From: Clostridia bacterium
GTDB lineage: Bacteria; Bacillota; Clostridia; Oscillospirales; Acutalibacteraceae
DNA: 64,000 nucleotides
NCBI GenBank assembly: GCA_017622555.1
Contig: JAGAQV010000015.1
Span: forward strand, 26,486 to 90,485
Reading direction: 5' to 3'
Below, in pieces: positions 1 through 8,622 of this stretch (the first letter of the stretch is position 1; each line of letters starts with the position of its first letter). The notes beneath the pieces were generated by a model that saw nothing but the letters and a program-made list of their open reading frames with translations, was not told the DNA's origin and made no database searches. The position numbers and the translations under genes are program-made.

Positions 1-107
1 GCTTTCTTTGGACCCATCACACCTAAGGTTCCCGCATCAATTCTTCAATTGCACAATGACGTAACTGTAATTTACAGTGAAAAATAAATTTTTTAGGGGA
101 AGTAAAA

Positions 108-572
108 ATGAGCTTAAAAACTAAAGGCAAAGGTTTTATAACTGAATTTCGTGATTTTATTATGCGCGGTAATGTTATTGATATGGCTGTCGGTGTTATC
201 GTTGCAACAGCATTTGGTAAAATCACCACAAGCCTTGTTAACGACGTAATTATGCCCTTCATTGGCTGGCTTATCGGTGATATCGACTTAAGTATGGTAA
301 ATATCACCTTGGTTGAAGAAGTGCTTAATGAAGCAGGTGAGGTTGTTAAGCCGGGTGTTGTTATTGGTATTGGTACCTTGCTTGTAACCGTTATTGATTT
401 TCTTATTATTGCATTTATTGTTTTTCTTATCATTAAAATTATGGCCAAGGCAAAAGAACTTGCTGAAGCTAAAAAAGCTAAGGAAGAACCTGCCCCTGAA
501 GCGCCTAAAGGTCCCACCACCGAAGAACTTTTGGCACAAATTCTTGAAGAAATCAAGAAGGATAAAGAATAA
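108..572 (+). CDS. mscL: Large-conductance mechanosensitive channel MscL
   Basis: Forms the pentameric membrane pore that opens under osmotic downshock. The 154-residue protein has the family layout: an N-terminal amphipathic stretch with FRDFIMRGNVIDMAVGV, a first membrane helix to about residue 50, a periplasmic loop, a second helix at about 83-112, and a charged C-terminal helix ending in EELLAQILEEI. It is slightly longer than the typical 130-150 residues. The start has a TTTAGGGGAAG ribosome site. It is followed by a strong terminator, so it is probably monocistronic. Confidence 0.95.
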   Translation: MSLKTKGKGFITEFRDFIMRGNVIDMAVGVIVATAFGKITTSLVNDVIMPFIGWLIGDIDLSMVNITLVEEVLNEAGEVVKPGVVIGIGTLLVTVIDFLIIAFIVFLIIKIMAKAKELAEAKKAKEEPAPEAPKGPTTEELLAQILEEIKKDKE

Positions 573-582
573 TCTTAAGCTT

Positions 583-612
583 AAACGCTTGGCTTTTGCC
601 AAGCGTTTTTTA
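583..612 (+). terminator. Rho-independent terminator of mscL
   Basis: An 11-bp perfect stem (AAACGCTTGGC / GCCAAGCGTTT) with a TTTT loop is followed by a T run, 10 nt after the mscL stop. Confidence 0.9.
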
Positions 613-647
613 TATAGTTATTGAGAAAATGATATTTAGGTGATATA

Positions 648-974
648 ATGACAATTGGTGATTTTATGAACAAAAAATTCGATAGATTTGAGTTATATGC
701 ACTGCTTCAAAAAATACCTAACGGCAAAGTTATAACATACGGTCAAGCGGCGGCATTGCTTGGGAACAGAGGCTGGGCAAGGGCAGTAGGAAACGCGCTT
801 CACCGCAATCCCGACGGCGAAAAATATCCTTGCTATAAGGTTGTTCACGGCGATGGGTCATTATGTGAGGCCTTTGTTTTTGGTGGTGTTGGCGAGCAAC
901 AGCGCCGTTTGGAAAATGAGGGAATTGAAGTAAAAAACAATAAAGTAGACCTTAAAAAGTATGGTTTATTTTAA
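648..974 (+). CDS. MGMT-family DNA alkyltransferase (DNA-binding domain only)
   Basis: Short 108-residue protein of the O6-alkylguanine-DNA alkyltransferase / Ada C-terminal family. Visible motifs are IPNGKVITYGQAA, RAVGNALHRNP and PCYKVVHGDG; the cysteine of the PCHRV active-site motif is kept although HR is replaced by YK. It lacks the N-terminal domain of full MGMT, so it is either a minimal repair protein or a lesion-sensing relative. An in-frame ATG at 666 with its own GGTGAT site is an alternative start. Confidence 0.8.
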   Translation: MTIGDFMNKKFDRFELYALLQKIPNGKVITYGQAAALLGNRGWARAVGNALHRNPDGEKYPCYKVVHGDGSLCEAFVFGGVGEQQRRLENEGIEVKNNKVDLKKYGLF

Positions 975-989
975 AATAGGGGGATAGAT

Positions 990-1316
990 GTGAGTACCTA
1001 TTTACCGTTATTTATGCTGCTGATAATTATTTTTGTTACACAGCGAAACGAAAAAATGATGATAAAAAATATTTTAAGTAAAAGAAAAACGGGGGATATC
1101 AAAATGTTTGAATTGGCAAAAAAATTCATAGGTAAGGAATGTGTTATTTACACCTTTAATTCACAAATTACAGGTGTTGTTAAGGATGTTAATAACGGCG
1201 GAATTTTAATTGAAAAATCTGGCGAATTAGAGGCCGTTAATTTTGATTTTATTGTAAGGATTAGGGAATATCCCCGTAATAAAAACGGCAAGAAAAAGTC
1301 GGTTATACTTGATTAA
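990..1316 (+). CDS. DUF6897-like small protein
   Basis: 108-residue protein with a hydrophobic N-terminus (about residues 4-17) and a C-terminal part (GKECVIYTF, NFDFIVRIREYPRNKNGKKKS) that I recognise as the DUF6897 family of Clostridia. The fold looks like a small beta-rich, LSM-like domain. The function is unknown. The GTG start follows AGGGGGAT; an internal ATG at 1104 would give only the conserved domain. Confidence 0.6.
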   Translation: MSTYLPLFMLLIIIFVTQRNEKMMIKNILSKRKTGDIKMFELAKKFIGKECVIYTFNSQITGVVKDVNNGGILIEKSGELEAVNFDFIVRIREYPRNKNGKKKSVILD

Positions 1317-1330
1317 CAGGGTAAATAAAA

Positions 1331-1810
1331 TTGAAAAAGAATATTGAAAAAACCAACGTTATGCGAATTCTTGACCAAAAGAAAATTGCTTATAACAGCT
1401 ACTGCTATGCTGACACTGATGCTATAAGCGGTATTGAGGTTGCAGCGGCTTTAAACCAAAACCCCGACCACGTGTTTAAAACGCTTGTTACGCAAGGTGC
1501 TTCAAAGAATTATTATGTGTTTTTGGTACCTGTTGCTAAAGAGCTCAATCTTAAAAAGGCGGCAAAGGCCGTTTCGGAAAAAAGTATTGAAATGATAAAA
1601 TTAAAGGATTTATTGTCCCTCACAGGCTATATACACGGCGGATGTTCGCCTATAGGCATGAAAAAACAGTTTAAAACTACCATACATTTTACTGCTGGTG
1701 ACTTTGAAACAATTCTTTTCAGTGCGGGTAAAATCGGTTATCAAGTAGAAGTTTCATTAGATGAGCTTAAAAAGGTTATAAGCTTTAACTTGTGTGATAT
1801 TATTTGTTAA
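1331..1810 (+). CDS. ybaK: Cys-tRNA(Pro)/Cys-tRNA(Cys) deacylase, YbaK family
   Basis: Trans-editing enzyme that hydrolyses misacylated Cys-tRNA(Pro). The 159-residue protein has the YbaK/EbsC fold signatures HVFKTLVTQG, FLVPVAKELNLKKAAKAV and GYIHGGCSPIGMKKQF. The length matches the family. A TTG start is used after an AGGGT site; no earlier in-frame start fits. Confidence 0.88.
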   Translation: MKKNIEKTNVMRILDQKKIAYNSYCYADTDAISGIEVAAALNQNPDHVFKTLVTQGASKNYYVFLVPVAKELNLKKAAKAVSEKSIEMIKLKDLLSLTGYIHGGCSPIGMKKQFKTTIHFTAGDFETILFSAGKIGYQVEVSLDELKKVISFNLCDIIC

Positions 1811-2013
1811 AGGCTATGACCTGAAAAAGCGGGGATAAGAATGAAAATTTTTTAAGCACAATATGTCTTACCAAATAATTGTAAAAACATATCTTGTGTT
1901 TATTTTAGCTAAATATATAATTGCCCACTTGAAATTACACACTTTATAGATCTCTTAAGTACATCGTTTCCATATACTGCGATCGCAATTGTTTGACAAA
2001 CTGTTGTAAAAAT

Positions 2014-2056
2014 AAAACCTCTGATAAATGGCTTTTAACCATTTATCAGAGGTTTT
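2014..2056. terminator. Bidirectional terminator between ybaK and the MATE gene
   Basis: An 18-bp perfect stem (AAAACCTCTGATAAATGG and its complement) with a 7-nt loop; A and T runs on either side suit termination in both directions between convergent genes. Confidence 0.85.
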
Positions 2057-2101
2057 ATTTTGCTTGAATATAACTTATAAAACTAACTTTGACAAGCATT
2101 T

Positions 2102-2135
2102 AGCATATCAAAAATTGATAGGCAGTAGACAAAGA
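2102..2135 (+). repeat. Imperfect direct repeat flanking the MATE gene, copy 1
   Basis: 34-nt segment matching 3721-3754 at 30 positions. Each copy contains a small dyad around AGCATATCAAAA. The pair brackets the MATE gene. Confidence 0.55.
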
Positions 2136-2157
2136 GCAAAGTCGATACTTTTATTTT

Positions 2158-3516
2158 TTAAGATAATGAATTTAATGCTTTCTTAAATTGAATGGTGAAA
2201 AGAATAGCGGTAAATGTTACGGCCATAACATCTGCAACAGGCTCTGCTGAATAAACACCCATCGTTTTATCTGTGATTAGTTGCGGCATCAAGTAGATAA
2301 GCGGCAAGAGCAAAACAAACTTGCGAACAATGGCAACGATAATGGAGCAAGGTGCATTGCCAATGGAAACGAAGGTCATTTGGCAAGCTATTTGAATACC
2401 GAAGATGCACATTACTCCGCAGTAGATTCGAAGTGCGGTTGCGGTAAAGGCTATGAGTGATGCATCGGGTGTAAATATCCCAGCAAATATTTGTGGAAAC
2501 AGCATAATAGCGCCCCAAATCATAAATGAATACGTAAGGCAAGATATAAGTAACAGCCAATATGTTTTCTTTACACGCTCGGTGTTTTTTGCGCCGAAGT
2601 TATAACTTAAAATCGGCTGTGCGCCCTGCGCAATACCTTGCATCGGCAACATGGCAAATTGCATCACGCTTGTAAGTATGGTCATTGCGCCAACGGCAAT
2701 ATCGCCGCCGTATTTAAGCAGTGAAGAATTGAAGCAGACCGAAATCACGCTTTCACTACTCTGCATAATAAAGGTTGCTGTTCCCAGTGCGATACAAGGA
2801 AAAACAAGTTTTCCGTCAATGCGGAAATTGTGTCTTTTAAGTTTAAGATAGGTCCTCTTTCCACAAAGGAACAGAAGCACCCAAATGCAAGAGATTGCTT
2901 GAGAAAGAATAGTAGCAAGCGCCGCACCTTTAACACCCATATTAAAACCGAAAATAAATATCGGGTCGAGAATAATGTTACTGACAGCACCGATCAGCAC
3001 TGTAATCATACTGATTTTTGTATAACCCTGTGCGGTGATAAACGCGCCCATACCAAGCGTAAGCTGAACAAATACCGTACCGATAGCGTAGATGTTCATA
3101 TAATCATTGGCGTAGCCGATAGTGTTTTCACTTGCACCGAACATCAAGAGTAAATCTTTGTTCCAAATCAGCAAAACGGTGGTCAAAACGGCAGAGATAA
3201 TAAGCTGCAAGGAAAAGCAACCGCCCATTATTTTTTCTGCAGAATCATTGTCGCCCTTGCCCATACAGATAGATGCCTTTGGCGCACCACCCGAAGCAAT
3301 AAGCGCCGCAAATGCCGAGATGATCATAATAATCGGCATACATACACCGACACCCGTAAGTGCAAGACTTCCGTCATCCGGCATATGACCGATATAAATG
3401 CGGTCGACTATGTTGTATAGCATATTGATAAGCTGGGCAACCACTGTCGGAACTGCCAATTTAAACAGCAGTTTGCCGATCGGCGCCGTGCCGAGCATTT
3501 CTTTGTTATCGCTCAT
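2158..3516 (-). CDS. MATE-family multidrug efflux transporter
   Basis: 452-residue integral membrane protein with 12 predicted helices. It is a cation-coupled drug/toxin exporter. The N-terminal pattern PIGKLLFKLAVPTVVAQLINM and IVDRIYIGH, followed by LALTGVGVCMPI, is typical of the bacterial NorM/DinF-like MATE group. Full length, starting at ATG. It is flanked by two near-identical 34-nt repeats, which may mark an old insertion. Confidence 0.9.
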   Translation of the reverse strand: MSDNKEMLGTAPIGKLLFKLAVPTVVAQLINMLYNIVDRIYIGHMPDDGSLALTGVGVCMPIIMIISAFAALIASGGAPKASICMGKGDNDSAEKIMGGCFSLQLIISAVLTTVLLIWNKDLLLMFGASENTIGYANDYMNIYAIGTVFVQLTLGMGAFITAQGYTKISMITVLIGAVSNIILDPIFIFGFNMGVKGAALATILSQAISCIWVLLFLCGKRTYLKLKRHNFRIDGKLVFPCIALGTATFIMQSSESVISVCFNSSLLKYGGDIAVGAMTILTSVMQFAMLPMQGIAQGAQPILSYNFGAKNTERVKKTYWLLLISCLTYSFMIWGAIMLFPQIFAGIFTPDASLIAFTATALRIYCGVMCIFGIQIACQMTFVSIGNAPCSIIVAIVRKFVLLLPLIYLMPQLITDKTMGVYSAEPVADVMAVTFTAILFTIQFKKALNSLS

Positions 3517-3812
3517 GTTTACGCTCCATTGAATTCAAAATTATAACATATATTATATAACATTTGTATTCATAATTCAAGTTGTCAGATAGCCTTTATG
3601 TAACAACGGCGGCGACGGTGTTGACGTTTTTCAAAATGGCGCCACATACTGTGAATTGCTGTGTTGGTTTCAAGCATCGGCCCCGTCTCACAATTATATC
3701 ATAAAAGAAAACTACCCTCAAGCATATCAAAATTTGATACGCAGCAAACAAAGAATAAGGGATTGAGAAATGCGGGTGAAAATGTTATACTATTTAACGA
3801 GGTGCAAATACT
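3517..3812. other. Intergenic region between divergent MATE and rhodanese genes
   Basis: About 295 bp without a gene. It carries an AT-rich stretch just upstream of the MATE gene that could hold its promoter, and the second copy of the flanking repeat near the right end. Confidence 0.6.
3721..3754 (+). repeat. Imperfect direct repeat flanking the MATE gene, copy 2
   Basis: Matches 2102-2135 at 30 of 34 positions in the same orientation. Confidence 0.55.
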
Positions 3813-4210
3813 ATGAAAAAATTGAGAGGACTTGTTTTAATGCTTTTAATATCACTTTCATTGTTTGGCTTGACCGCCTGTCAGGATGGTGGGAATAATG
3901 CCACCTACGAACAAATAACACCACAGCAAGTCAAAGAGATTATGGATACCGAACAAGATTATATTATTATAGATGCAAGAACTGAGGAAGAATTCGCCGA
4001 GGGACATATTGAAAATGCGATTTTGATTCCCGAATACGAAATTAAAGACAGAGCAGAAAAGAACTGCCGGATAAAGATGCTTTAATCCTCGTTTACTGCC
4101 GAAGCGGTAGACGAAGCAAAATCGCATCCGAAGAGCTTGCCCGACTCGGTTACACCAACGTAAAAGAATTCGGCGGTATCATCGACTGGCCGTATGAAAC
4201 AGTTAAATAG
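3813..4210 (+). pseudogene. Rhodanese-domain lipoprotein, frameshifted
   Basis: The first frame encodes a lipoprotein signal (LFGLTAC, lipobox cysteine at residue 23) and the first half of a rhodanese domain (YIIIDARTEEEFAEGHIENAILIP). It stops at 4085. The next frame continues the domain without a break: ELPDKDALILVYCRSGRRSK with the catalytic cysteine loop, then GYTNVKEFGGIIDWPYE, ending at 4210. One A appears to be missing from the run near 4055-4060. This is either a real mutation or a sequencing error in a homopolymer. Intact, it would be a surface-anchored sulfurtransferase-like protein. Confidence 0.8.
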
Positions 4211-4221
4211 AGGAAAACATT

Positions 4222-4950
4222 ATGAACAATCTATACGAAAAGAGTAAATTGTGGTTTGCGATTACCTGGATTATCAGTTACGTAGTCGGCGCAAGTTGTG
4301 CCGATGAGTTATCAAGATTTGTTAATTTAGAAAAAAGCATAACCCTTATTTTCCTATCCATTATGTCGGCGGTGGCAATTGTTTGGATGAAAAGAAATGG
4401 GTTGTTTTGTGAGTTCGGCCTTTGTAAAGCAAACATAAAAGCCTCAAAACTGCTCTATTACATACCGCTTATCATAATTGCCTCTTGCAACCTTTGGTTT
4501 GGTGTAACTTTAAATCTCAAACTTCTCGCGACCGCTTTTTATATAATTAGTATGTTTTTTGTCGGCTTTTTGGAAGAAATTATTTTCCGTGGTTTTTTGT
4601 TTAAAGCAATGGCTGAGAATAATCTCAAATCTGCTATTATTGTTTCAAGCGTTACTTTTGGAATCGGGCACTTTGTAAATCTTATAAACGGAAGTGGTGC
4701 CGAGTTTATACCAAATATCTGTCAGGTAGTGTCGGCAATAGCAATCGGTTTTCTGTTTGTGGTTTTTTTCTATAAAACTAAAAGTTTGTGGCCGTGTATT
4801 ATTGCACACGGTGTCCTTAATTCCCTTAGTGTATTTGCTGCAAAGACATCCAACACAAAGCAAATTATTGTGTCTGCCGTTATATCGGTGATTGCGGTGG
4901 TTTATGGATTATTTATTTTAAAAATTAAAAACAAGGAGAAATTATTATGA
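4222..4950 (+). CDS. CPBP-family intramembrane metalloprotease
   Basis: 242-residue multi-pass membrane protein of the Abi/CAAX-protease (CPBP) family. The three motifs are present: EEIIFRGFLF (EExxxR), FGIGHFVN (FxxxH) and IAHGVLNS. Members cleave membrane substrates or protect against bacteriocins; the substrate here is unknown. It overlaps the next start by 4 nt, so the two are probably co-translated. Confidence 0.85.
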   Translation: MNNLYEKSKLWFAITWIISYVVGASCADELSRFVNLEKSITLIFLSIMSAVAIVWMKRNGLFCEFGLCKANIKASKLLYYIPLIIIASCNLWFGVTLNLKLLATAFYIISMFFVGFLEEIIFRGFLFKAMAENNLKSAIIVSSVTFGIGHFVNLINGSGAEFIPNICQVVSAIAIGFLFVVFFYKTKSLWPCIIAHGVLNSLSVFAAKTSNTKQIIVSAVISVIAVVYGLFILKIKNKEKLL

Positions 4951-5885
4951 GTAGCTTTGAAAATTTAAGAATCGTTGACAACTTTTATCAAACATCGCTT
5001 TTCTTCCCAATGCCAACCGTTATTATCAGTACGCTTTGTGAAGATGGGTCGACTAATTGCGGTCCATATTCACTAGTTCAGCCTTATTATGTTGCGGGCA
5101 AGGACTATTACGCTATGCTTCTTTCTTGTCGCAATTCGTCAAACACCGCGCAAAACATTCTGCGCAACGGCAAGTGCGCGCTCAATTTTATTGACGACAA
5201 ACCCAGCACTTTTAAGGAGGCAGTTAAGCTTTCGTGGCCTGGGGATAAGCCTGAAGAAAAAATGCCGAAATGCAAGTTTCATTTAGAAACAAGTCTTTTA
5301 GAGGAAGAGTCGGGCGAGAAAAGACCAATGGTACTATCTGATGCAATTGAGGTTATCGAATGTACTTGGGTCTGTGAGCTTGACGGCGCTGATAAGGATG
5401 TAGCGGGTGAGCTTAACGGATATAAACCGCCTTACCACGATTTTAACGGTATTACAAGTGAATTCGGTGCACATTTTATTCTTAAAATAGATAAGATACT
5501 TATGAAGAAAAAGTATAAGAATGCTATTATAAACGGCGTAAAAGCAAAGGATTTCCCTCCGCTTCCTGTTGATTACGGATATCGTGACAGTAAGAATTTC
5601 TGGTTCCACAGAAAAAGGAGAATGCGTGCCGAGCTTCTTACGATGCGTGAGGCTTCGCTAACTTCAGTTCGCTATGCTGCCGACCGCATTGATGATAAAA
5701 TTAAGTTTACCGATGAAGCCTTAAAGACTGTCCTCGCCGTGCCGAGAGTTTTCTTGCCCTTGGTACTAAAAGGCTGTGTAGATTGGGCAAGAGAAAATGA
5801 TGTTGAGCTCATCGACGAAACCCATATGAAAATTATTCAGGACAAACGAGCTAAGGAAAAAGCGGCAAAGAATAAAGAGAAATAG
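4947..5885 (+). CDS. Flavin reductase-like FMN-binding protein with C-terminal helical domain
   Basis: 312 residues. The N-terminal about 200 residues fit the flavin-reductase-like split barrel (FFPMPTVIISTLCEDGSTNCGPYSLV, then LSCRNSSNTAQNI). The C-terminal part (KFTDEALKTVLAVPRVFLPLVLKGCVDWARENDVELI, broken here only by residue limits) resembles the small helical domain seen at the end of protochlorophyllide-reductase-like proteins. Substrate unknown. It lies in a tight run with CPBP and MmcQ genes. Confidence 0.7.
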   Translation: MSSFENLRIVDNFYQTSLFFPMPTVIISTLCEDGSTNCGPYSLVQPYYVAGKDYYAMLLSCRNSSNTAQNILRNGKCALNFIDDKPSTFKEAVKLSWPGDKPEEKMPKCKFHLETSLLEEESGEKRPMVLSDAIEVIECTWVCELDGADKDVAGELNGYKPPYHDFNGITSEFGAHFILKIDKILMKKKYKNAIINGVKAKDFPPLPVDYGYRDSKNFWFHRKRRMRAELLTMREASLTSVRYAADRIDDKIKFTDEALKTVLAVPRVFLPLVLKGCVDWARENDVELIDETHMKIIQDKRAKEKAAKNKEK

Positions 5886-5887
5886 TT

Positions 5888-6280
5888 ATGGATAGAGCAG
5901 TTTTAGATAAACACATAACCGATACATACGGTGCTGTGGCGGAATATATGTGGGAAAAGTATCCTACATTTGCGGTTTACCGCCACGAGAATAATAAAAA
6001 ATGGTTTGCCGTGATTATGGAAATCCCCAAATTAAAAATTGGGCTTAATGATGACGGTTTAGTAAACGTTGTTAATCTAAAATGCGACCCACTGCTCATT
6101 GGCTCGTTACTTTCAGAAAACGGTATTCATATGGGCTATCATATGAATAAAAATTATTGGATAACCGTGCGCCTTGATGGAAGTGTTGATGAGGCTAAAA
6201 TTAAATGGTTGCTTAATATGAGCTTTGATTTAACGGCAACAAAACCCAAAAAGAAAAAAAGTAGTAAAATAAACACTTGA
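5888..6280 (+). CDS. MmcQ/YjbR family protein
   Basis: 130-residue protein with the family core: YMWEKYPTFAVYRHENNKKWF, an MEIPKLKIGL strand, CDPLLIGSLL and the GYHMNKNYWITVRLDGSV motif. The family has a double-wing DNA-binding-like fold of unknown role. It starts 3 nt after the upstream gene. Confidence 0.85.
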   Translation: MDRAVLDKHITDTYGAVAEYMWEKYPTFAVYRHENNKKWFAVIMEIPKLKIGLNDDGLVNVVNLKCDPLLIGSLLSENGIHMGYHMNKNYWITVRLDGSVDEAKIKWLLNMSFDLTATKPKKKKSSKINT

Positions 6281-6329
6281 CTCTGACGTTGCGTTATAGT
6301 TTATACTCTGTTACGAGGGGTGATTTGCT

Positions 6330-7070
6330 ATGAAAATGCAAATAAATGAGTTCGCTAAACTCACAGGTGTAAGTGTGCGCACACTGCACTATTACGATGA
6401 AATTGGACTTTTAAAACCCGCCTTTGTGGACGAACAAAACGGATATAGGTTTTATGATGAAAATTCTCTCCTGCGTATGCAAGAGATACTGTTTTACCGT
6501 GAGCTTGATTTTGAACTAAAAAGCATTTCAGAGATTTTGTCCTCTCCCAATTATGATAAACGAAAAGCACTTGCCGAGCAACGAAAACTTTTGATTCTTA
6601 AAAAAGAACGATTAGAGAGAATTATCGATGCTTTGGACGGTGCGGAGAAAGGAAAGGTAACAATGACAGCGTTTGATAACAGCGATTATGAAACCGCGCG
6701 AAAGCAGTATGAAACCGAGGCAAAAAAACGTTGGGGTGCAACCGATGCCTATAAAGAACACGCAGAAAAAACTGCAAACTATACCGCAGACAAATGGCAA
6801 GAGGTGAACGATGGATTCAATACAGTCTTCGCCAAATTTGCCGAGTGCAAAAAGAATGGTAACTCTGCCGATTCTGACGAGGCACAAACACTCGTAAAAG
6901 AACTGCAAGATTATATAACCGAAAATTACTACACTTGCACCAACGAAATCCTCGCAGGACTAGGCCTTATGTATGTCGCCGATGAGCGCTTTAAAACAAA
7001 TATTGATAAGAACGGTGACGGTACTGCAGAGTTTATCAGTGAAGCAATAAAAGTTTATTGCAATAAATAA
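6330..7070 (+). CDS. MerR-family regulator with TipAS effector domain
   Basis: 246 residues. The N-terminal MerR winged helix (INEFAKLTGVSVRTLHYYDEIGLLKP) is followed by a coiled dimerisation helix and a C-terminal TipAS domain (YETEAKKRWGATDAYKEH, LGLMYVADERFKTNID). TipAS domains bind thiopeptide-like antibiotics and activate transcription. It may control the following methyltransferase gene or itself. Confidence 0.88.
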   Translation: MKMQINEFAKLTGVSVRTLHYYDEIGLLKPAFVDEQNGYRFYDENSLLRMQEILFYRELDFELKSISEILSSPNYDKRKALAEQRKLLILKKERLERIIDALDGAEKGKVTMTAFDNSDYETARKQYETEAKKRWGATDAYKEHAEKTANYTADKWQEVNDGFNTVFAKFAECKKNGNSADSDEAQTLVKELQDYITENYYTCTNEILAGLGLMYVADERFKTNIDKNGDGTAEFISEAIKVYCNK

Positions 7071-7094
7071 AATCTATTTTTAAGGAGAAATACA

Positions 7095-7766
7095 ATGACC
7101 TTAAAACTGTTTATCTCAGCAATAACAAAATTTATATTAGGTGTGGCTTTAGTAGGTCTTCTCATATTCTTACCTGCAGGCAGTCTGTCTTTCTTTAACG
7201 GTTGGTGGCTTTTAGGAATTTTATTTATTCCTATGTTCCTTGCGGGAATTGTAATGATGCTCAAAAACCCCGACCTATTAAAAAGCAGACTGAATGCAAA
7301 AGAAAAAAGGCAAGAGCAAAGTCTTGTTGTGAAATTAAGCGGTCTTATGTTTGTGGCTGGGTTTATTGTTGCAGGTCTTAACTTTCGCTTTAACCTATAC
7401 ACCTTGCCAAAGGGTGTTTCCATCGGTGCTGCGGTGGTGTTTTTGGTGGCATATATTCTCTATGCCGAGGTGCTTAGAGAAAATACATACCTAAGCCGTA
7501 CTATCGAAGTACAGGAAAACCAAAAGGTAATAGATACGGGACTGTACGGAATCGTCAGACACCCAATGTATAGTGTAACCTTGCTTTTGTTTTTATCAAT
7601 GCCGTTGGTACTAGGCTCGATATATTCGTTTTTGATTTTCCTCACATATCCTTTTATCATAGCCAAAAGGATTAAGGACGAGGAGAAATTCCTCGAAAAA
7701 GAACTCGACGGATACGTTCAGTATAAACAAAAAGTCAAGTACCGCTTGATACCGTTTATTTGGTAA
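7095..7766 (+). CDS. Isoprenylcysteine carboxyl methyltransferase-like membrane protein
   Basis: 223 residues with about five membrane helices. The C-terminal motif GLYGIVRHPMYSV plus KDEEKFLEKELDGYVQYKQK is the SAM-binding signature of the ICMT/PEMT family. Bacterial members methylate lipid-like or small substrates; the substrate is unknown. It follows the MerR gene by 24 nt with an AAGGAG site. Confidence 0.8.
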   Translation: MTLKLFISAITKFILGVALVGLLIFLPAGSLSFFNGWWLLGILFIPMFLAGIVMMLKNPDLLKSRLNAKEKRQEQSLVVKLSGLMFVAGFIVAGLNFRFNLYTLPKGVSIGAAVVFLVAYILYAEVLRENTYLSRTIEVQENQKVIDTGLYGIVRHPMYSVTLLLFLSMPLVLGSIYSFLIFLTYPFIIAKRIKDEEKFLEKELDGYVQYKQKVKYRLIPFIW

Positions 7767-7801
7767 CAGTAAATTAAAACCCATTTGTAAGGATGAAAGC
7801 A

Positions 7802-8314
7802 ATGATTATTTTAATTACAGGTGCTTCGCACACGGGCAAGACGGCTCTTGCTCAAAAACTACTCGAAAAATATAAATACCCATATCTATCGATAGACCAT
7901 CTTAAAATGGGCCTTATTCGTAGCGATAACACCGAGCTTACACCTTTGAGTGACGACAGTGCCTTGACCAAATATCTTTGGCCGATAGTTCGCGAAATGA
8001 TTAAAACCGCCATAGAAAACAAGCAAAATCTTATTGTTGAGGGTTGCTATATTCCGTTCACTTGGCAAGATGATTTTGATAAGGAATATCTCGACCATAT
8101 AAAATATTATTGCCTTGTGATGAGCGAAAATTATATAAGAAACAATTTTGATGATATTAAGAAATTCGCCTCAGTTATTGAAAAACGCATTGATGATGAC
8201 TGTTCGATTGATGGCTTATTGCAAGATAACTCACAGGTTTTAAACTTATGCAAAAAGCATAATGTAAACTATGTGCTTATTGATGATGAATATAAAATAA
8301 ATATTGATTTATAA
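7802..8314 (+). CDS. P-loop kinase-like ATPase
   Basis: About 170 residues with an N-terminal Walker A motif GASHTGKT and a small-molecule-kinase shape (YLSIDHLKMGLIR, LIVEGCYIP). It resembles adenylate-kinase or 2-phosphoglycerate-kinase-like proteins; substrate unknown. The ATG at 7802 is preferred over 7793 because AAGG lies directly against the latter. Confidence 0.7.
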   Translation: MIILITGASHTGKTALAQKLLEKYKYPYLSIDHLKMGLIRSDNTELTPLSDDSALTKYLWPIVREMIKTAIENKQNLIVEGCYIPFTWQDDFDKEYLDHIKYYCLVMSENYIRNNFDDIKKFASVIEKRIDDDCSIDGLLQDNSQVLNLCKKHNVNYVLIDDEYKINIDL

Positions 8315-8320
8315 CCAAAC

Positions 8321-8354
8321 AACCGCTGAAGCGTAAAAACTTCAGCGGTTTTAA
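8321..8354 (+). terminator. Terminator after the kinase gene
   Basis: 11-bp perfect stem AACCGCTGAAG / CTTCAGCGGTT with an 8-nt loop and a following T-rich stretch. Confidence 0.85.
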
Positions 8355-8359
8355 TATTA

Positions 8360-8520
8360 CTTATCAAAAGAAACAGGCTTTGTATCGTTTGTAGCAAATG
8401 CGTTAGGGCCTGGATCCGACATTGAAAAATACATTTTAGCGGCTTTGGTTGTGCCGAAATCTCGGTTAGAGCCTGCGGGTCGATATTGCCATAATATAAT
8501 TCTTTAATAAAGTCTTTCAA
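8360..8520 (-). pseudogene. Remnant of a DUF6809-like gene
   Basis: Reading leftward from an ATG at 8520, with AGGTT upstream, the first residues MKDFIKELYYGNIDPQ match the start of a small clostridial family (DUF6809). After about 30 residues the similarity is lost and the frame runs into the kinase terminator. Judged a truncated or frameshifted remnant. Confidence 0.5.
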
Positions 8521-8575
8521 AAACTAACCTCCGTTTGTTTTTGAGTTGAAATTTGGATAGTCTACCCAAAGAGAA

Positions 8576-8613
8576 AATCCGAACCCACCGCCTATTAGAC
8601 GGAGGTTCGGATT
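8576..8613 (-). terminator. Original terminator of the tRNA-Pro gene (now displaced)
   Basis: Read leftward, a 10-bp stem AATCCGAACC / GGTTCGGATT is followed by TTTTCT. It lies directly downstream of the 10-bp tRNA 3'-end copy, as expected for the host sequence that followed tRNA-Pro before prophage insertion. Confidence 0.65.
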
Positions 8614-8622
8614 ATTCGTGTT

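Larger units (their letters stand above)
1811..2157. other. 347-bp intergenic region with a bidirectional terminator
   Basis: No gene is seen here. The right half holds a perfect hairpin terminator (2014-2056), and the end carries one copy of a 34-nt imperfect repeat that recurs on the other side of the MATE gene. Confidence 0.7.

Noticed and set aside
64-78. Operator upstream of mscL (ACTGTAATTTACAGT palindrome)
   Set aside because: A single 15-bp palindrome in AT-rich DNA with no second copy or regulator nearby; too weak to list as a feature.
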